Origin: an uncultured Bryobacterales bacterium
Lineage (GTDB): Bacteria > Acidobacteriota > Terriglobia > Bryobacterales > UBA6623
Assembly: GCA_958295955.1 (NCBI GenBank)
Contig: OY282420.1
Coordinates: 1,440,435 to 1,504,434 of the forward strand
DNA: 64,000 bases
Direction of reading: 5' to 3'
Positions 36,537 through 45,019 of the stretch are shown one piece after another; the first letter of the stretch is position 1; the number at the start of each line of letters is the position of its first letter. The notes beneath the pieces were generated by a model. The model searched no databases. It had not been told where the DNA came from and saw nothing but the letters and a program-made list of their open reading frames with translations. A program made the position numbers and the translations under genes.

Positions 36537-38033
36537 CTAGAGATTCGCCAAGTCGGGGTGCTCTGCGGCCCACTCCATGAACTCTTCGACCGTGTAGAAG
36601 GTTTCGTGTTTATAGAGGCGCCCGTCGTCTTCGAGCGGCGCGGTCCAGTCGTAATCCCAGGAATCGCCGACTTTTTCCATCCAGGCGGCGATCTTCGCTT
36701 CGAGTTCGGCGCGGATTGCCGCCGCCGCGGGGTCGGCGGCCAGATTGTCGAGCTGGTGCGGGTCCGCCTGCAGATCGTAGAGCACCCAGGGCTCGTCTTT
36801 CTTGCGGGCGTACATGTAGCGTTCGGTGCGCACGCCGCGCCAGCCGAACTCGACTCCGCCGGCGTGGAACGGCCCGAATATCTGGAAATAAACGCTCTCG
36901 GGGCCGCTTTCCGCCTCGCCCCGGATGACGGGCGAGAGGTCCGCTCCCTGCATGTCAGCAGGCGCGTCGAGGCCGCACAGCGACAGCAGGGTCGGGGCGA
37001 TATCGACGTGGGAAAAAAGGGCGTCGGAGGCGCGACCGGGCGCGGTCTCGGGGCAGCGCACGATTCCGGGAACGCGGATCGACTCTTCCCAGGGCTTGCG
37101 CTTGAGCCGCATTCCGTGCGACCCCAGCATGTCGCCGTGGTCGGAAGAGACGAGGACCACCGTGTTGCCGCGCAGACCGAGACGGTCGAGCTCGCCGAGG
37201 ATGCGGCCCACTTGGTCGTCGACGGCGGTGACCATCGCGTAGTAAGCGGCGATTTCATTGCGTCCCGGCGTCGCGGCGTAAGGATTCGGTTCGAGATCGC
37301 GGTCGGAAGCATCGCCGTCGAAGTTCGGGCGCAGCGTAATTTCCTGCGGGTCGTACATCTGCATATAGCGATCCGGCGCGAGGTACGGATCGTGAGGCGG
37401 CCCCATTTGCACGGTCAGGAAAAACGGCCGCCGATCGGCGGCGGACTCCCGCAGGAACTCGATGCCGAGATCGACCCAGGCTTCGGGCTCGAACGTCTCG
37501 ATAGGAATCGGCTCGTCGGCGTCGCGAAAATAATGCGTGTCGAAGTGCGCGTGGCTGACCTGGTTGGCCGCCCAGAACTCGAAGCCTTGGCGCCGCTCTC
37601 CCGGCGGAACCCAGCCGGGTTGCCGCTTGCCGCCGTCCAGGTGCCACTTGCCGATGAATCCGGTGCGGTAGCCGGCCTCGCGGTACAACTCGGCCAGCGT
37701 CGTCTCCGACTCTCGCAGCCGGAGGTCGTTGGCGATCATGCCGTTCGCATGGGCATACTTGCCGGTGAGGATGTTCGCCCGGGCCGGGCAGCAAACCGGC
37801 GTGTTGGCGAAGTGGTTGCGGAACAGCAAGCCCTCGGCGGCCAATTTGTCGAGATGGGGCGTTTTCACGTCCGGGTTGCCCATGCAGCCCATCGCCTGAG
37901 CGCGCATCTGGTCGGGAAACAGGAACAGCACGTTCAGCGGCTGCGCGCCTTCGCCGGGCGGCGGCGCGGAAGCGCACCCCCAAGCGCTCAGGGCGGCGGT
38001 GGAAGAAGCAATGAAATCGCGGCGCGAGAGCAT
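36537..38033 (-). CDS. Exported sulfatase, formylglycine type
   Basis: 498 residues. The N-terminus MLSRRDFIASSTAALSAWGC has a twin-arginine pair and a lipobox-like end at Cys20. VLFLFPDQMRAQAMG supplies the first metal-binding region (Asp in FPDQ). The formylglycine motif is Cys81-C-P-A-Arg85, followed by FIGKWHLDGG and SSDHGDMLGSHG. The HGDMLGSHG element is common in the choline-sulfatase/N-sulfoglucosamine-like part of the family. It is probably a periplasmic or surface desulfatase. It is upstream of and likely cotranscribed with the oxidoreductase at 35371. Confidence 0.92.
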   Translation of the reverse strand: MLSRRDFIASSTAALSAWGCASAPPPGEGAQPLNVLFLFPDQMRAQAMGCMGNPDVKTPHLDKLAAEGLLFRNHFANTPVCCPARANILTGKYAHANGMIANDLRLRESETTLAELYREAGYRTGFIGKWHLDGGKRQPGWVPPGERRQGFEFWAANQVSHAHFDTHYFRDADEPIPIETFEPEAWVDLGIEFLRESAADRRPFFLTVQMGPPHDPYLAPDRYMQMYDPQEITLRPNFDGDASDRDLEPNPYAATPGRNEIAAYYAMVTAVDDQVGRILGELDRLGLRGNTVVLVSSDHGDMLGSHGMRLKRKPWEESIRVPGIVRCPETAPGRASDALFSHVDIAPTLLSLCGLDAPADMQGADLSPVIRGEAESGPESVYFQIFGPFHAGGVEFGWRGVRTERYMYARKKDEPWVLYDLQADPHQLDNLAADPAAAAIRAELEAKIAAWMEKVGDSWDYDWTAPLEDDGRLYKHETFYTVEEFMEWAAEHPDLANL

Positions 38034-38078
38034 CGGCCTGACGATGATAGCGCACGCTGCCGGTACGCGCCGCCTCGG

Positions 38079-38564
38079 CTACGACCCGGCGGATTTCGGC
38101 GTCAGCAGCCAGATCAGCGTTCCGCGCGGCGTCGGCGACAAGCAGGGGATATCGATAGACGCCAGAGCCGACTTCTTCATGGGCGCCGCGCCGCCCCGCG
38201 CTCCGAGCAGCCAAGCCGCGAGATCGCCGAGCAACGGATTGTGGCCGACGACCATGAGCTCGTTGACGTGCGGGTAGCCTCGGATTTCCTCCCACAACTC
38301 GAAAACATTGGCGTAGGGCGCGAGCCGCTCGGTCTCGATCGGCGCTTCCGCGAGAGACAACGCTTCCTGCGCGATCTGCGCCGTCGCGGCGGCGCGGGGG
38401 TAGGGGCTTGTCAGGATGACGGCAGGCCGTACGCCGGCTTGACGCGCCCGCGCCAGCACGCGGCGGGTTTTCCCGCGGCCTTCGTCGGTAAGCCTGCGGG
38501 ACTCGTCGGATTGCCCGGCCGCGGCATCCTCGGCTATGCCGTGGCGCAGAATGTAGAGCCTCAC
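38079..38564 (-). CDS. sixA: Phosphohistidine phosphatase SixA-like
   Basis: 161 residues. The histidine-phosphatase motif LRHGIAED is at residues 6-13 (catalytic His8), with a second conserved region ILTSPYPRAAATAQIA near 50 and the C-terminal VVGHNPLLGDLAAWL holding the other catalytic His. The short length and motif spacing match SixA, which removes phosphate from histidines of signalling phosphotransfer proteins. Other small acid phosphatases in the family cannot be excluded. It starts ten bases after infA. Confidence 0.88.
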   Translation of the reverse strand: MRLYILRHGIAEDAAAGQSDESRRLTDEGRGKTRRVLARARQAGVRPAVILTSPYPRAAATAQIAQEALSLAEAPIETERLAPYANVFELWEEIRGYPHVNELMVVGHNPLLGDLAAWLLGARGGAAPMKKSALASIDIPCLSPTPRGTLIWLLTPKSAGS

Positions 38565-38574
38565 TGTTTAGTGT

Positions 38575-38796
38575 TTAGCTGCGGTAGCGGTACACGATGC
38601 GGCCGCGGGTGAGATCGTAAGGCGACAACTCGACGTTGACGCGGTCGCCGGTGAGGATGCGGATGCGGTGCTTGCGCAGCTTCCCGGCGATTTGGGCGAG
38701 CACTTTGTGCTTGTCTTCCAACTCGACGCTGAAAATGCCGCCGGGATGCTTTTCGACGATCGTTCCGGTGACCTCGATTCCTTCTTCTTTTGCCAT
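38575..38796 (-). CDS. infA: Translation initiation factor IF-1
   Basis: 73 residues, an S1/OB fold. The opening [20 protein letters not shown] and the end [22 protein letters not shown] are diagnostic of IF-1. It occupies the ribosomal A site during initiation. Some usually constant positions differ: GGIF replaces the common NAMF, and [10 protein letters not shown] replaces K-M-R-x-x-Y-I-R-I-L. The gene is not in a ribosomal-protein operon; it sits with sixA. It may be a second, diverged copy. Confidence 0.95.
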   Translation of the reverse strand: MAKEEGIEVTGTIVEKHPGGIFSVELEDKHKVLAQIAGKLRKHRIRILTGDRVNVELSPYDLTRGRIVYRYRS

Positions 38797-38833
38797 TCAA
38801 CCTCGCGAAGCTTCGCTCATAGGATTCGTTAAC

Positions 38834-38862
38834 AGTATCGCAGAAGTTTTTCGGGGGAGCAA
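38834..38862 (-). promoter_or_regulatory. Candidate promoter for infA-sixA
   Basis: Minus-strand TTGCTC (38857-38862) and GATACT (38834-38839) with a 17-base spacer, giving a leader of about 30 bases before infA. Confidence 0.45.
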
Positions 38863-38923
38863 TCGGGCCGACTGCCGCCGGCCGGCGAGTCGTGGATAGC
38901 GGATAGCAAGACTGCTGCGCCGC

Positions 38924-39877
38924 TCACGGCGCTTCGCCCCCCGTCAGCAGCGTTTTCCAGGCTTTGGCGAAAGGCGCAAGGTCGGGCCAATCGCCGTTCA
39001 GGGTTTCCAGAAACGCCTTGATGTCGGCTAACTCCTCGGGCGTCATGCCGAGCGGGTCGAGTTCCGTTTCGCCCAGCGCGCCTTCCCTGGGTTCGTTGTA
39101 GAACTCCAGAACTTCGTCGAGGGTGGCGAATCGACCGTCGTGCATGAAGGGCTCGCGGGTTTTCCAGTTGCGCAGCGACGGCGTTTTGAAAGCGCCCAGG
39201 TCGTAGTCGTCCCCGGAGACGGCGGAGCGGCCGGGGTCCGCGGCCGTGCCGGTTCCGACATTGTGAAAATCGCCGTCGGTGAAGTTGCGTCCGATGTGGC
39301 ATGTCGCGCATTGGCCGCGGGTAAAAAAGATCATCCGGCCCCGTTCCTGCGACGCGTTGAACACCGACCGGTCGCCGGCGAGCCAGGCATCGTACAAAGC
39401 GGGGCCGGTGGTCAGCTTGCGTTCGAAGGCGGCGATTGCGCCGGCGATATCGTCGATGCCGATCGCCTTTACGCCCGCTTTTGCGAAGGCTTGCCGGTAG
39501 GTCTTGTCCGCGTTGAGCCGTTGCGCGGCTTCCGCGTGGCTGAGGTCCATCTCGATAGGGTTTTCGATGGGGCCTTTGGCCTGTTCTTCGAGCGAGGCGG
39601 CGCGGCCGTCCCAAAAGAAATACTCGGCCGCGCCCAGATTAACGACGGTAGGCGCCTGCCGCGGCAAGACGTCGCCGTACGCGCCCTTGCCCAACGGCGT
39701 CCCGGATTCATAGCCTTTCTCCGGGATGTGGCAGGTTGCGCAAGAGGTGTTCTGCGGCTTCGACAGGATCGGGTCGAAGAACAGCTTCCAGCCGATGGCT
39801 TCGCGGGGAGTAACCGCCTCGGCCGCGAAGACGGCCGCCGGCGGCAGCAGAAAAACGAAAACGACCCGGCTAATCAT
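38924..39877 (-). CDS. Di-haem cytochrome c peroxidase/MauG family protein
   Basis: 317 residues with a signal peptide (VVFVFLLPPAAVFAAE). Two haem c motifs are seen: CATCH at 46-50 and CATCH at 190-194. The WKLFFDPILSKPQNTSCATCH segment, FFWDGRAASLEEQA and FKTPSLRNWKTREPFMHDGR are the usual landmarks. The last includes the Met/His region of the electron-transfer haem. Members reduce hydrogen peroxide in the periplasm or carry out MauG-like oxidations. The gene overlaps the beta-propeller gene by eight bases and is third in an operon of the PQQ-associated type. Confidence 0.92.
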   Translation of the reverse strand: MISRVVFVFLLPPAAVFAAEAVTPREAIGWKLFFDPILSKPQNTSCATCHIPEKGYESGTPLGKGAYGDVLPRQAPTVVNLGAAEYFFWDGRAASLEEQAKGPIENPIEMDLSHAEAAQRLNADKTYRQAFAKAGVKAIGIDDIAGAIAAFERKLTTGPALYDAWLAGDRSVFNASQERGRMIFFTRGQCATCHIGRNFTDGDFHNVGTGTAADPGRSAVSGDDYDLGAFKTPSLRNWKTREPFMHDGRFATLDEVLEFYNEPREGALGETELDPLGMTPEELADIKAFLETLNGDWPDLAPFAKAWKTLLTGGEAP

Positions 39878-40820
39878 CGAGCGCGACGCCCCAGGGCATT
39901 TCGCCCGTCGGCAGTTTTCCGATTTCCTTGAGCGCGAGCGTGTCGATTACGGAAAGATTCGAGTCGAGGCCGTTGGCCGCGTAGAGCCGGGTTCCGTCGC
40001 GTGACAACGCCAGCCCCCAGACGCGGCTGCCGGCCGGCACGACGGCTTCGATGGCGAGCGTGTCGGGGTTCAGGACGGCGATGGCGTTGCCTCTGCCCAA
40101 GGAGACGTACAGGCGCTTGCCGTCGGGACTCAGAAGGATGCCCTTGGGCTTGACGCGGCGGTTGATTTCACGCCGCAGGCGCTTGTTGACGGCGGCGATC
40201 TTGTTCGTCGCGCGGTCGACTTTGGCGACTTCGCCGGCCACCTCGGAGGTGACCCAGAAATACTTGCCGTCGGGGCTGAAGGCCACTTCGCGCGGCCGCG
40301 CTCCGACGAGCACGTTGGCCGTGACTTTCTTGTCCGCCGCCGAGATGACATGCACCATGTTGGTGGATTCGCTGGTCACGAGCACCTGTTTGCCGTCGGG
40401 GCCGATGCCGACGCCTTCGGGCTCGATGCCGACTTCGATCTCGGCCAGAATTTTGCCGGAATCGGGGTCGAGCGCGGTGGCTGAGCCGGCGTCTTCGTTC
40501 GAGAGATAAATCGTGCCGTCGCCGTGAACGGCGAATGCCTCGGGATCGGACCCCGCCGGGATTTTTTTGACGACATCGAGCGAGCGGGTATCGACAACGG
40601 CGATGGCGTTCTCGTTGCCCAGGGCGACATAGACGCGGCTGCGGTCCGGCGACAGCCCGATGCCCCGAGGCCGGTCGCCGACGGCAACGGTCTTTTCGAC
40701 CTTGCCCGTGCGGCTGTCGATTACGGTCAGCGAGTCGCCGGCCTCGTTGCTGACGAACAGGCGGTGAGTGGGCTCGGCGCACAGGCCGGCGGCGGCTAGA
40801 AAAAGAGCGGAAAATTTCAT
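39870..40820 (-). CDS. YncE-like beta-propeller protein (PQQ-associated, TIGR03866-like)
   Basis: 316 residues from the ATG at 40820. A short signal (MKFSALFLAAAGLCA) is followed by about seven similar blades, each with a strand such as LFVSNEAGDSLTVIDSRTG or VYVALGNENAIAVVDTRS. The family is the periplasmic YVTN/YncE propeller, and the pairing with a binding protein and a di-haem peroxidase matches the PQQ-dependent-catabolism-associated group. A binding or scaffold role is likely. It starts four bases after the binding-protein stop, so the two are cotranscribed. Confidence 0.85.
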   Translation of the reverse strand: MKFSALFLAAAGLCAEPTHRLFVSNEAGDSLTVIDSRTGKVEKTVAVGDRPRGIGLSPDRSRVYVALGNENAIAVVDTRSLDVVKKIPAGSDPEAFAVHGDGTIYLSNEDAGSATALDPDSGKILAEIEVGIEPEGVGIGPDGKQVLVTSESTNMVHVISAADKKVTANVLVGARPREVAFSPDGKYFWVTSEVAGEVAKVDRATNKIAAVNKRLRREINRRVKPKGILLSPDGKRLYVSLGRGNAIAVLNPDTLAIEAVVPAGSRVWGLALSRDGTRLYAANGLDSNLSVIDTLALKEIGKLPTGEMPWGVALDD

Positions 40821-40824
40821 CGTG

Positions 40825-41574
40825 TTACTCACAGGAAGTCGCCCCCAAGCTATCGAGATCGGACGCGACGCCGCGCACCGGAGCTTCACCCAAAAGCTTG
40901 CCGTCGGCCGAGACGATGACGAGCGGCTGGCGAAGTTGGCCGTTCTTGCGGAAGCTATGCGGGTCGCCTTTCTGGCCGTCGAACTCGTCTTCTTTGAGCA
41001 ATTGCAGCAGCTTCGCGGAATCGGCGCCGGGATTGCGCATCAGCGTGTCGGCGACCGCGCGCGCGGCAAACCAGCCAGCCCAGGCGTACTCGTCCATCGG
41101 CTCGCCGAATCTTTTGGTGTAGCGCTTGTTGAGGTCGCGCGCGGAGAATTTGACGGCGGCGGGGCTCCAGCCGCCGGCCGAAACGCCGGCCGCGGCGGGG
41201 TCTTTCCGTTTCCATTGGGCCGCGGCGTCCCGCTTCATCCTGTCGCTGGGGATAACGTGCAGGATATTGTCCGCGCAACGCGCGCGCAAGGCGTCGGCGC
41301 CGTCGCTGAGATTGAGCACCGGGCGGCCGTCGGCGGCGGCGCCGATTTTCTCGATGCTGCCGGGCTTGTCGGCGAAGACGGCAACGGCGCCGCCGGCGGC
41401 AAGCGTAAAGGTCGTGTCCAGGAACTTGCCCTGAACGTTCGCTTCCTCGATGCCCAGTTGCAGCCCCTTCCAGGCGGAACCGCCTTCCGCGCCGACATAT
41501 TGGAAGCGGAACTCCGCCGCCGACAGACAACAGACGATCATCGCCGCCGGCAAGCCTCTGATTGCAATACCCAT
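40825..41574 (-). CDS. Periplasmic substrate-binding-like protein (PQQ-associated, TIGR03863-like), shortened
   Basis: 249 residues with a signal peptide (MGIAIRGLPAAMIVCCLSA). The first part, FRFQYVGAEGGSAWKGLQLGIEEAN, and the end, EFDGQKGDPHSFRKNGQLRQP, resemble the branched-chain-type binding protein found with PQQ-dependent alcohol dehydrogenase systems. That family is usually about 100 residues longer; here the middle of the fold seems to be missing, so ligand binding may be lost. It is first in the operon with the beta-propeller and di-haem peroxidase. No ABC ATPase or permease and no PQQ dehydrogenase is nearby. Confidence 0.72.
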   Translation of the reverse strand: MGIAIRGLPAAMIVCCLSAAEFRFQYVGAEGGSAWKGLQLGIEEANVQGKFLDTTFTLAAGGAVAVFADKPGSIEKIGAAADGRPVLNLSDGADALRARCADNILHVIPSDRMKRDAAAQWKRKDPAAAGVSAGGWSPAAVKFSARDLNKRYTKRFGEPMDEYAWAGWFAARAVADTLMRNPGADSAKLLQLLKEDEFDGQKGDPHSFRKNGQLRQPLVIVSADGKLLGEAPVRGVASDLDSLGATSCE

Positions 41575-41618
41575 GCAGGAATGATTTTACAACGGGCGGA
41601 CAGTCCGCGGGCGAACGG

Positions 41619-42515
41619 TCATTGCGGCGGGGGGCCGTACGCGGGCGGTTTTGCGGCAAGCACTTTGCCCAACTCGCCGGCGGCGAAACGGAGCCCGATG
41701 TAGAACGGCCCGAAAGCGGCATAGACGGCGCTGGCCTCGTCGAAACGCATCTCGTAGATGAGTTGCTTGAACACCTTGGGATCGTCAGCGAAGAGATCGA
41801 CCGCCCATTCCCAGTCGTCGAAACCGATGGAGCCCGAGATGATCTGCTTGACGCGGCCGGCGTAGCCGCGTCCGATCATGCCGTGCTCGCGCATCATGTC
41901 GCGGCGGCGCTCGATAGGCGCGGCGTACCAGTTCTTGTCCTCGCCGCGCTTTTTGTCCATCGGGTAAAAGCAGAGATAGCGGTGCGCAGGAACGCGCGGG
42001 TAGAGCCGCGGGGCCATGGCCTCGGCCTGTTCGGCCATGCGCTCTTTGACGCGGGCGTTCCATTCTTCGTCGTGGGGGCGGACGCCCGCTTCGTGCAACG
42101 ATTCGTAAAGCTTGACGGTCGAATCGTAGAGGCCCAACTCCACGATCGAGACGTAGGAACCAGCGGGCTCCAGGTAATCGCTGAGCGCCAGCGAGGCGAT
42201 TTTCAACTCCGCTTCGTTGAGCCCCTCGAAATTCTTGCGGAAATGCGGGATCAGCAGATCGCCCTTGTGGCCGAGTTGCGCGAACAGCGCGCTGCCGCCC
42301 TCGGGATGCGCTTCCATCTCGGCAAAAACCGCCGCGGCTTCGGCGGCGATCTCTGCCTGCTCGGCCGCGTCCAGAGCGCGCCAGGACGCCCGGCGTATGC
42401 GGAACATCTGGTGCAGCAGGGCCGAGCCGTCGAGCGTCAGAGGATGCGGCGGCATCTTCGCCGGCTTCTCGGGAAGCGGCGGGCGGCCGTGGGAATGCGC
42501 GTGTTCAGGGTTCAT
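41619..42515 (-). CDS. hemQ: Coproheme decarboxylase HemQ (chlorite dismutase family)
   Basis: 298 residues from the ATG at 42515. The N-terminus is histidine- and proline-rich (HAHSHGRPPLPEKP). The C-terminal ferredoxin-like half has the family core CFYPMDKKRGEDKNWYAAP, with the Tyr used in decarboxylation, REHGMIGR with the probable proximal His, and GSIGFDDWEWAVDLF. It removes two carboxylates from coproheme to make haem b. The bacterial coproporphyrin-dependent route is known in many Gram-positive and some diderm phyla including Acidobacteriota. Haem demand here is clear from the cytochromes at 53841-59374. Confidence 0.88.
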   Translation of the reverse strand: MNPEHAHSHGRPPLPEKPAKMPPHPLTLDGSALLHQMFRIRRASWRALDAAEQAEIAAEAAAVFAEMEAHPEGGSALFAQLGHKGDLLIPHFRKNFEGLNEAELKIASLALSDYLEPAGSYVSIVELGLYDSTVKLYESLHEAGVRPHDEEWNARVKERMAEQAEAMAPRLYPRVPAHRYLCFYPMDKKRGEDKNWYAAPIERRRDMMREHGMIGRGYAGRVKQIISGSIGFDDWEWAVDLFADDPKVFKQLIYEMRFDEASAVYAAFGPFYIGLRFAAGELGKVLAAKPPAYGPPPQ

Positions 42516-42583
42516 TGCCGGCGCCCGGGCGGGCAATTTCAACTTTAGCAGCCCACGGTGAAAGTCACCCGGACGGCAAACGG

Positions 42584-44278
42584 CTACTCCGCGCCCGGCG
42601 CATGCCGCGTCGTTGCCCGCCAGATGTTTTCGCCCTGCATGTCGACGACGCCGCGCCGCAGCAGGTCTCTGAGCACGACGGAGCGCTTGCCCGCGCTGTA
42701 ATGCCCGTCGAACTCGACGGTGCCGATTGGGGTTTCGCGCGGGGCGATGCGGTAGAGGGGAACGATTCTGCGGCCCATCGCCGCGGCCGCCTGCTCGGAT
42801 TGCGCCTTGGCGGTCTTGTCCGGAGGCGGCTTGGCCTGCCCCAGACTTTCCGGGTGCTGCGCCAGAAAGCGGTTCCAGGCTGCGGTGCGGCGGACGTCTT
42901 CCACCGTTGCCCGGTCGAGCACGGCCGTGAAGGTCTTGAGCGCGGCCTGGAACAGGCTGTATTCCGCTTTGCCGCGCTCGTCGCTTTCCATCGGATCGTG
43001 CTGTTCCAGAGGATGCATCTCGAGCGAAATGACATGGGTTGCGCCGGCGTCGATGGCGATGTGAATCGGGCTGTTGTCGAGGACGCCGCCGTCCACGAAG
43101 CAATGGCTCACATCGCGGCGGCTGCTTGCGCCGTATATGCCGATGCGTTGCGTGGGGAAGGCGCCGGGGACGGCCGAAGAGGCGACCACGGTTTTGAGCA
43201 GATCTTCGGACTGGGCGAACAATGCGTTTTCGTGCTCGCGGTATTCCTTGGCGCCGTCCGTGTCGGAGTCGAACTGTACCGCCATCCATTCGCGTTCGAT
43301 GAGCCTGGAATAAGTCTCCGGGCGGACGAGCGTGAAAAGACATTCGCGGCCGGCGCTGATGTCGGTGGCCGTGACGATGAACTCGGGCAATGCGCCGCGC
43401 CGTGCATACCACTCCGCAACCAACTCGCGGCTCAACACGCGCGCGCGGTCGACCGTCTGCTCGCGCGGCCAGAATCGGGGTTCGGTCAGGTCGCCGTTCG
43501 GTCCCGTATTGGCCAGCAGCCGCAGCAGCGGCATGTCGCTGAAGAGACTGCCGCCGAATTCGCGGAACAAAAACCACGCCAGAACAACGAGAACAACCAG
43601 GGCGCCCAATCCCAGGACGGAAAAGTGCAGGGCGTATTGCGCGAGGAAGCCGGGGTCTCCCGGGCGCAGGAAAGCCGTTCCGTCCAACCCCGAGGCTAAA
43701 AACAGGAAGACGAACAAATAGGGGTTGACGAGCAGGAGCAGCAACAGAAAAAAAACGCCGAGGGCCAACCTTCTCTTGCCGGCGCCGATGCCTCTCGACA
43801 CGAGCGCGATCAGCCAGGAGCGCCTGCCGACCACCCAGCGCGACGCTTTGCCGTCACGGTCGAGATACGACCAGACCGATGCGATATAGCTCCGAAACGG
43901 TTGCTTCATCGCCGGGTCTTCATCGAGTTGCGGGTTTGTTTTGCCGAGCGACTCGACGAAAACCCCATAGCCGTTCACCGCGCCCGAGGAGGTGCCGACG
44001 AGAATGTCGACAGCGATGCCCCGTTCGCGGAGCCGGGGCAGGATCGCTTCGAGGGCGCCGGCGCTGTAAACGCCTCCCGCGCCCCCGCCGCTGATGGCCA
44101 GGGCGAGCTTGCGCTTGGCGCGGCCGCACGGCTTCAGATCGAGTCCGCCGCCGCCGAAAAGCCCGTGCGCGAACACGATTTCCTGCTCGATGTCGTCGAG
44201 CACGCTATCCAGGCTGAGGTAGCGGGGTTCGAGATAGCGGTCTATTTCTTGCCGCGTTGTTTTTTTAGCGTTGCCCAT
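42584..44278 (-). CDS. Patatin-like phospholipase with two internal membrane segments
   Basis: 564 residues. The oxyanion-hole block ISGGGAGGVYSAG is at 62-74, the serine elbow GTSSG at 95-99 (Ser97), and the catalytic Asp lies in CFVDGGVLDNSP near 400. These mark a patatin Ser-Asp hydrolase acting on phospholipids. Between them are two strongly hydrophobic stretches, LALGVFFLLLLLLVNPYLFVF near 176 and FSVLGLGALVVLVVLAWFLF near 225, which would anchor the enzyme in the inner membrane. This insertion is unusual for the family. It stands alone between hemQ and a divergent secreted protein. Confidence 0.88.
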   Translation of the reverse strand: MGNAKKTTRQEIDRYLEPRYLSLDSVLDDIEQEIVFAHGLFGGGGLDLKPCGRAKRKLALAISGGGAGGVYSAGALEAILPRLRERGIAVDILVGTSSGAVNGYGVFVESLGKTNPQLDEDPAMKQPFRSYIASVWSYLDRDGKASRWVVGRRSWLIALVSRGIGAGKRRLALGVFFLLLLLLVNPYLFVFLFLASGLDGTAFLRPGDPGFLAQYALHFSVLGLGALVVLVVLAWFLFREFGGSLFSDMPLLRLLANTGPNGDLTEPRFWPREQTVDRARVLSRELVAEWYARRGALPEFIVTATDISAGRECLFTLVRPETYSRLIEREWMAVQFDSDTDGAKEYREHENALFAQSEDLLKTVVASSAVPGAFPTQRIGIYGASSRRDVSHCFVDGGVLDNSPIHIAIDAGATHVISLEMHPLEQHDPMESDERGKAEYSLFQAALKTFTAVLDRATVEDVRRTAAWNRFLAQHPESLGQAKPPPDKTAKAQSEQAAAAMGRRIVPLYRIAPRETPIGTVEFDGHYSAGKRSVVLRDLLRRGVVDMQGENIWRATTRHAPGAE

Positions 44279-44506
44279 AGAGCAAAAGGCATGGGCGAAT
44301 GGCCGCCTGAGCTTGCCGCAAGGTAGAAGCCTAAATTATAGAGACGCAAGACGCGCCGCTTGCGCTTCAGCCTGCCGGCGCCGCGCGGCGTGCGATGCGC
44401 GGACGGCCGCTTCGGATGGGGTCTCATGGCGGCAACTCTTTCGTGCCTGCCGGTCTGCCGCTTGAGTTCGTCCGGCATCTTGAACGCCCGGGGGATAACG
44501 AAAGGA

Positions 44507-44535
44507 TTGCAAAACCGCGGCGGGGAGACTAATAT
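44507..44535 (+). promoter_or_regulatory. Sigma70-type promoter of the secreted protein at 44574
   Basis: TTGCAA (44507-44512) and TAATAT (44530-44535) are 17 bases apart, giving a leader of about 30 bases with AAGGAGGG before the ATG. The rest of the gap 44279-44506 shows no gene. Confidence 0.65.
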
Positions 44536-44573
44536 CGTGACAGCTTCGCATGTTTAGCAAGGAGGGAAGCATC

Positions 44574-44993
44574 ATGTCCGGTTCTATGAAACTCACTTTG
44601 TTGTTGCTTGCAACGGCGCTCGCTCTGCCGGCGGCCGTGCCGCGGCTGACGGCCGTCGAGCCCGATGCCCTTTCGCCCGGCGCCGAAGCCGTCGCCAAAG
44701 GCGTCAACCTCGACAAGAGCAATGTCGGCAAGCTGTTCCTGACCGCCGGCGGGAGCGACGTCGAGCTCGAAATCAAGGAACAGACCGCGGAGTCGATCAC
44801 CTTTACGGTTCCGGCGAATACGGCGATGAAACGCTATCGGATGATGTTCCTGACGACGGGCGCAGGCGCGGCGTACATGGAGCAGCCGGTCTCGGTGGAG
44901 GTGATGGACGAAGCCGCGGCGAAAGCGCGCGCGGAGGAAAACGAGGCCGAGCTCGAAGTGATCGAGGCGGCGCCCGAGGAGCCGAATCCGTAG
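44574..44993 (+). CDS. Small secreted IPT/TIG-like protein
   Basis: 139 residues from the ATG at 44574, eight bases after AAGGAGGG. The signal peptide MKLTLLLLATALALPAAVP is clear. The mature part reads LTAVEPDALSPGAEAVAKGV, then LFLTAGGSDVELEIKEQTAESITFTVP, a pattern of beta strands like one IPT/TIG (Ig-like) domain. The tail is very acidic (ARAEENEAELEVIEAAPEE). It is likely to be periplasmic or extracellular with a binding role. No family name can be given with certainty. Confidence 0.75.
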   Translation: MSGSMKLTLLLLATALALPAAVPRLTAVEPDALSPGAEAVAKGVNLDKSNVGKLFLTAGGSDVELEIKEQTAESITFTVPANTAMKRYRMMFLTTGAGAAYMEQPVSVEVMDEAAAKARAEENEAELEVIEAAPEEPNP

Positions 44994-45019
44994 CCTCGGG
45001 CGGGGCCGCGCCGCGAGCT

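Noticed and set aside
44242-44478. A 78-codon minus-strand frame before the patatin gene
   Set aside because: It overlaps the patatin start in another frame and has no ribosome binding site or recognisable sequence.
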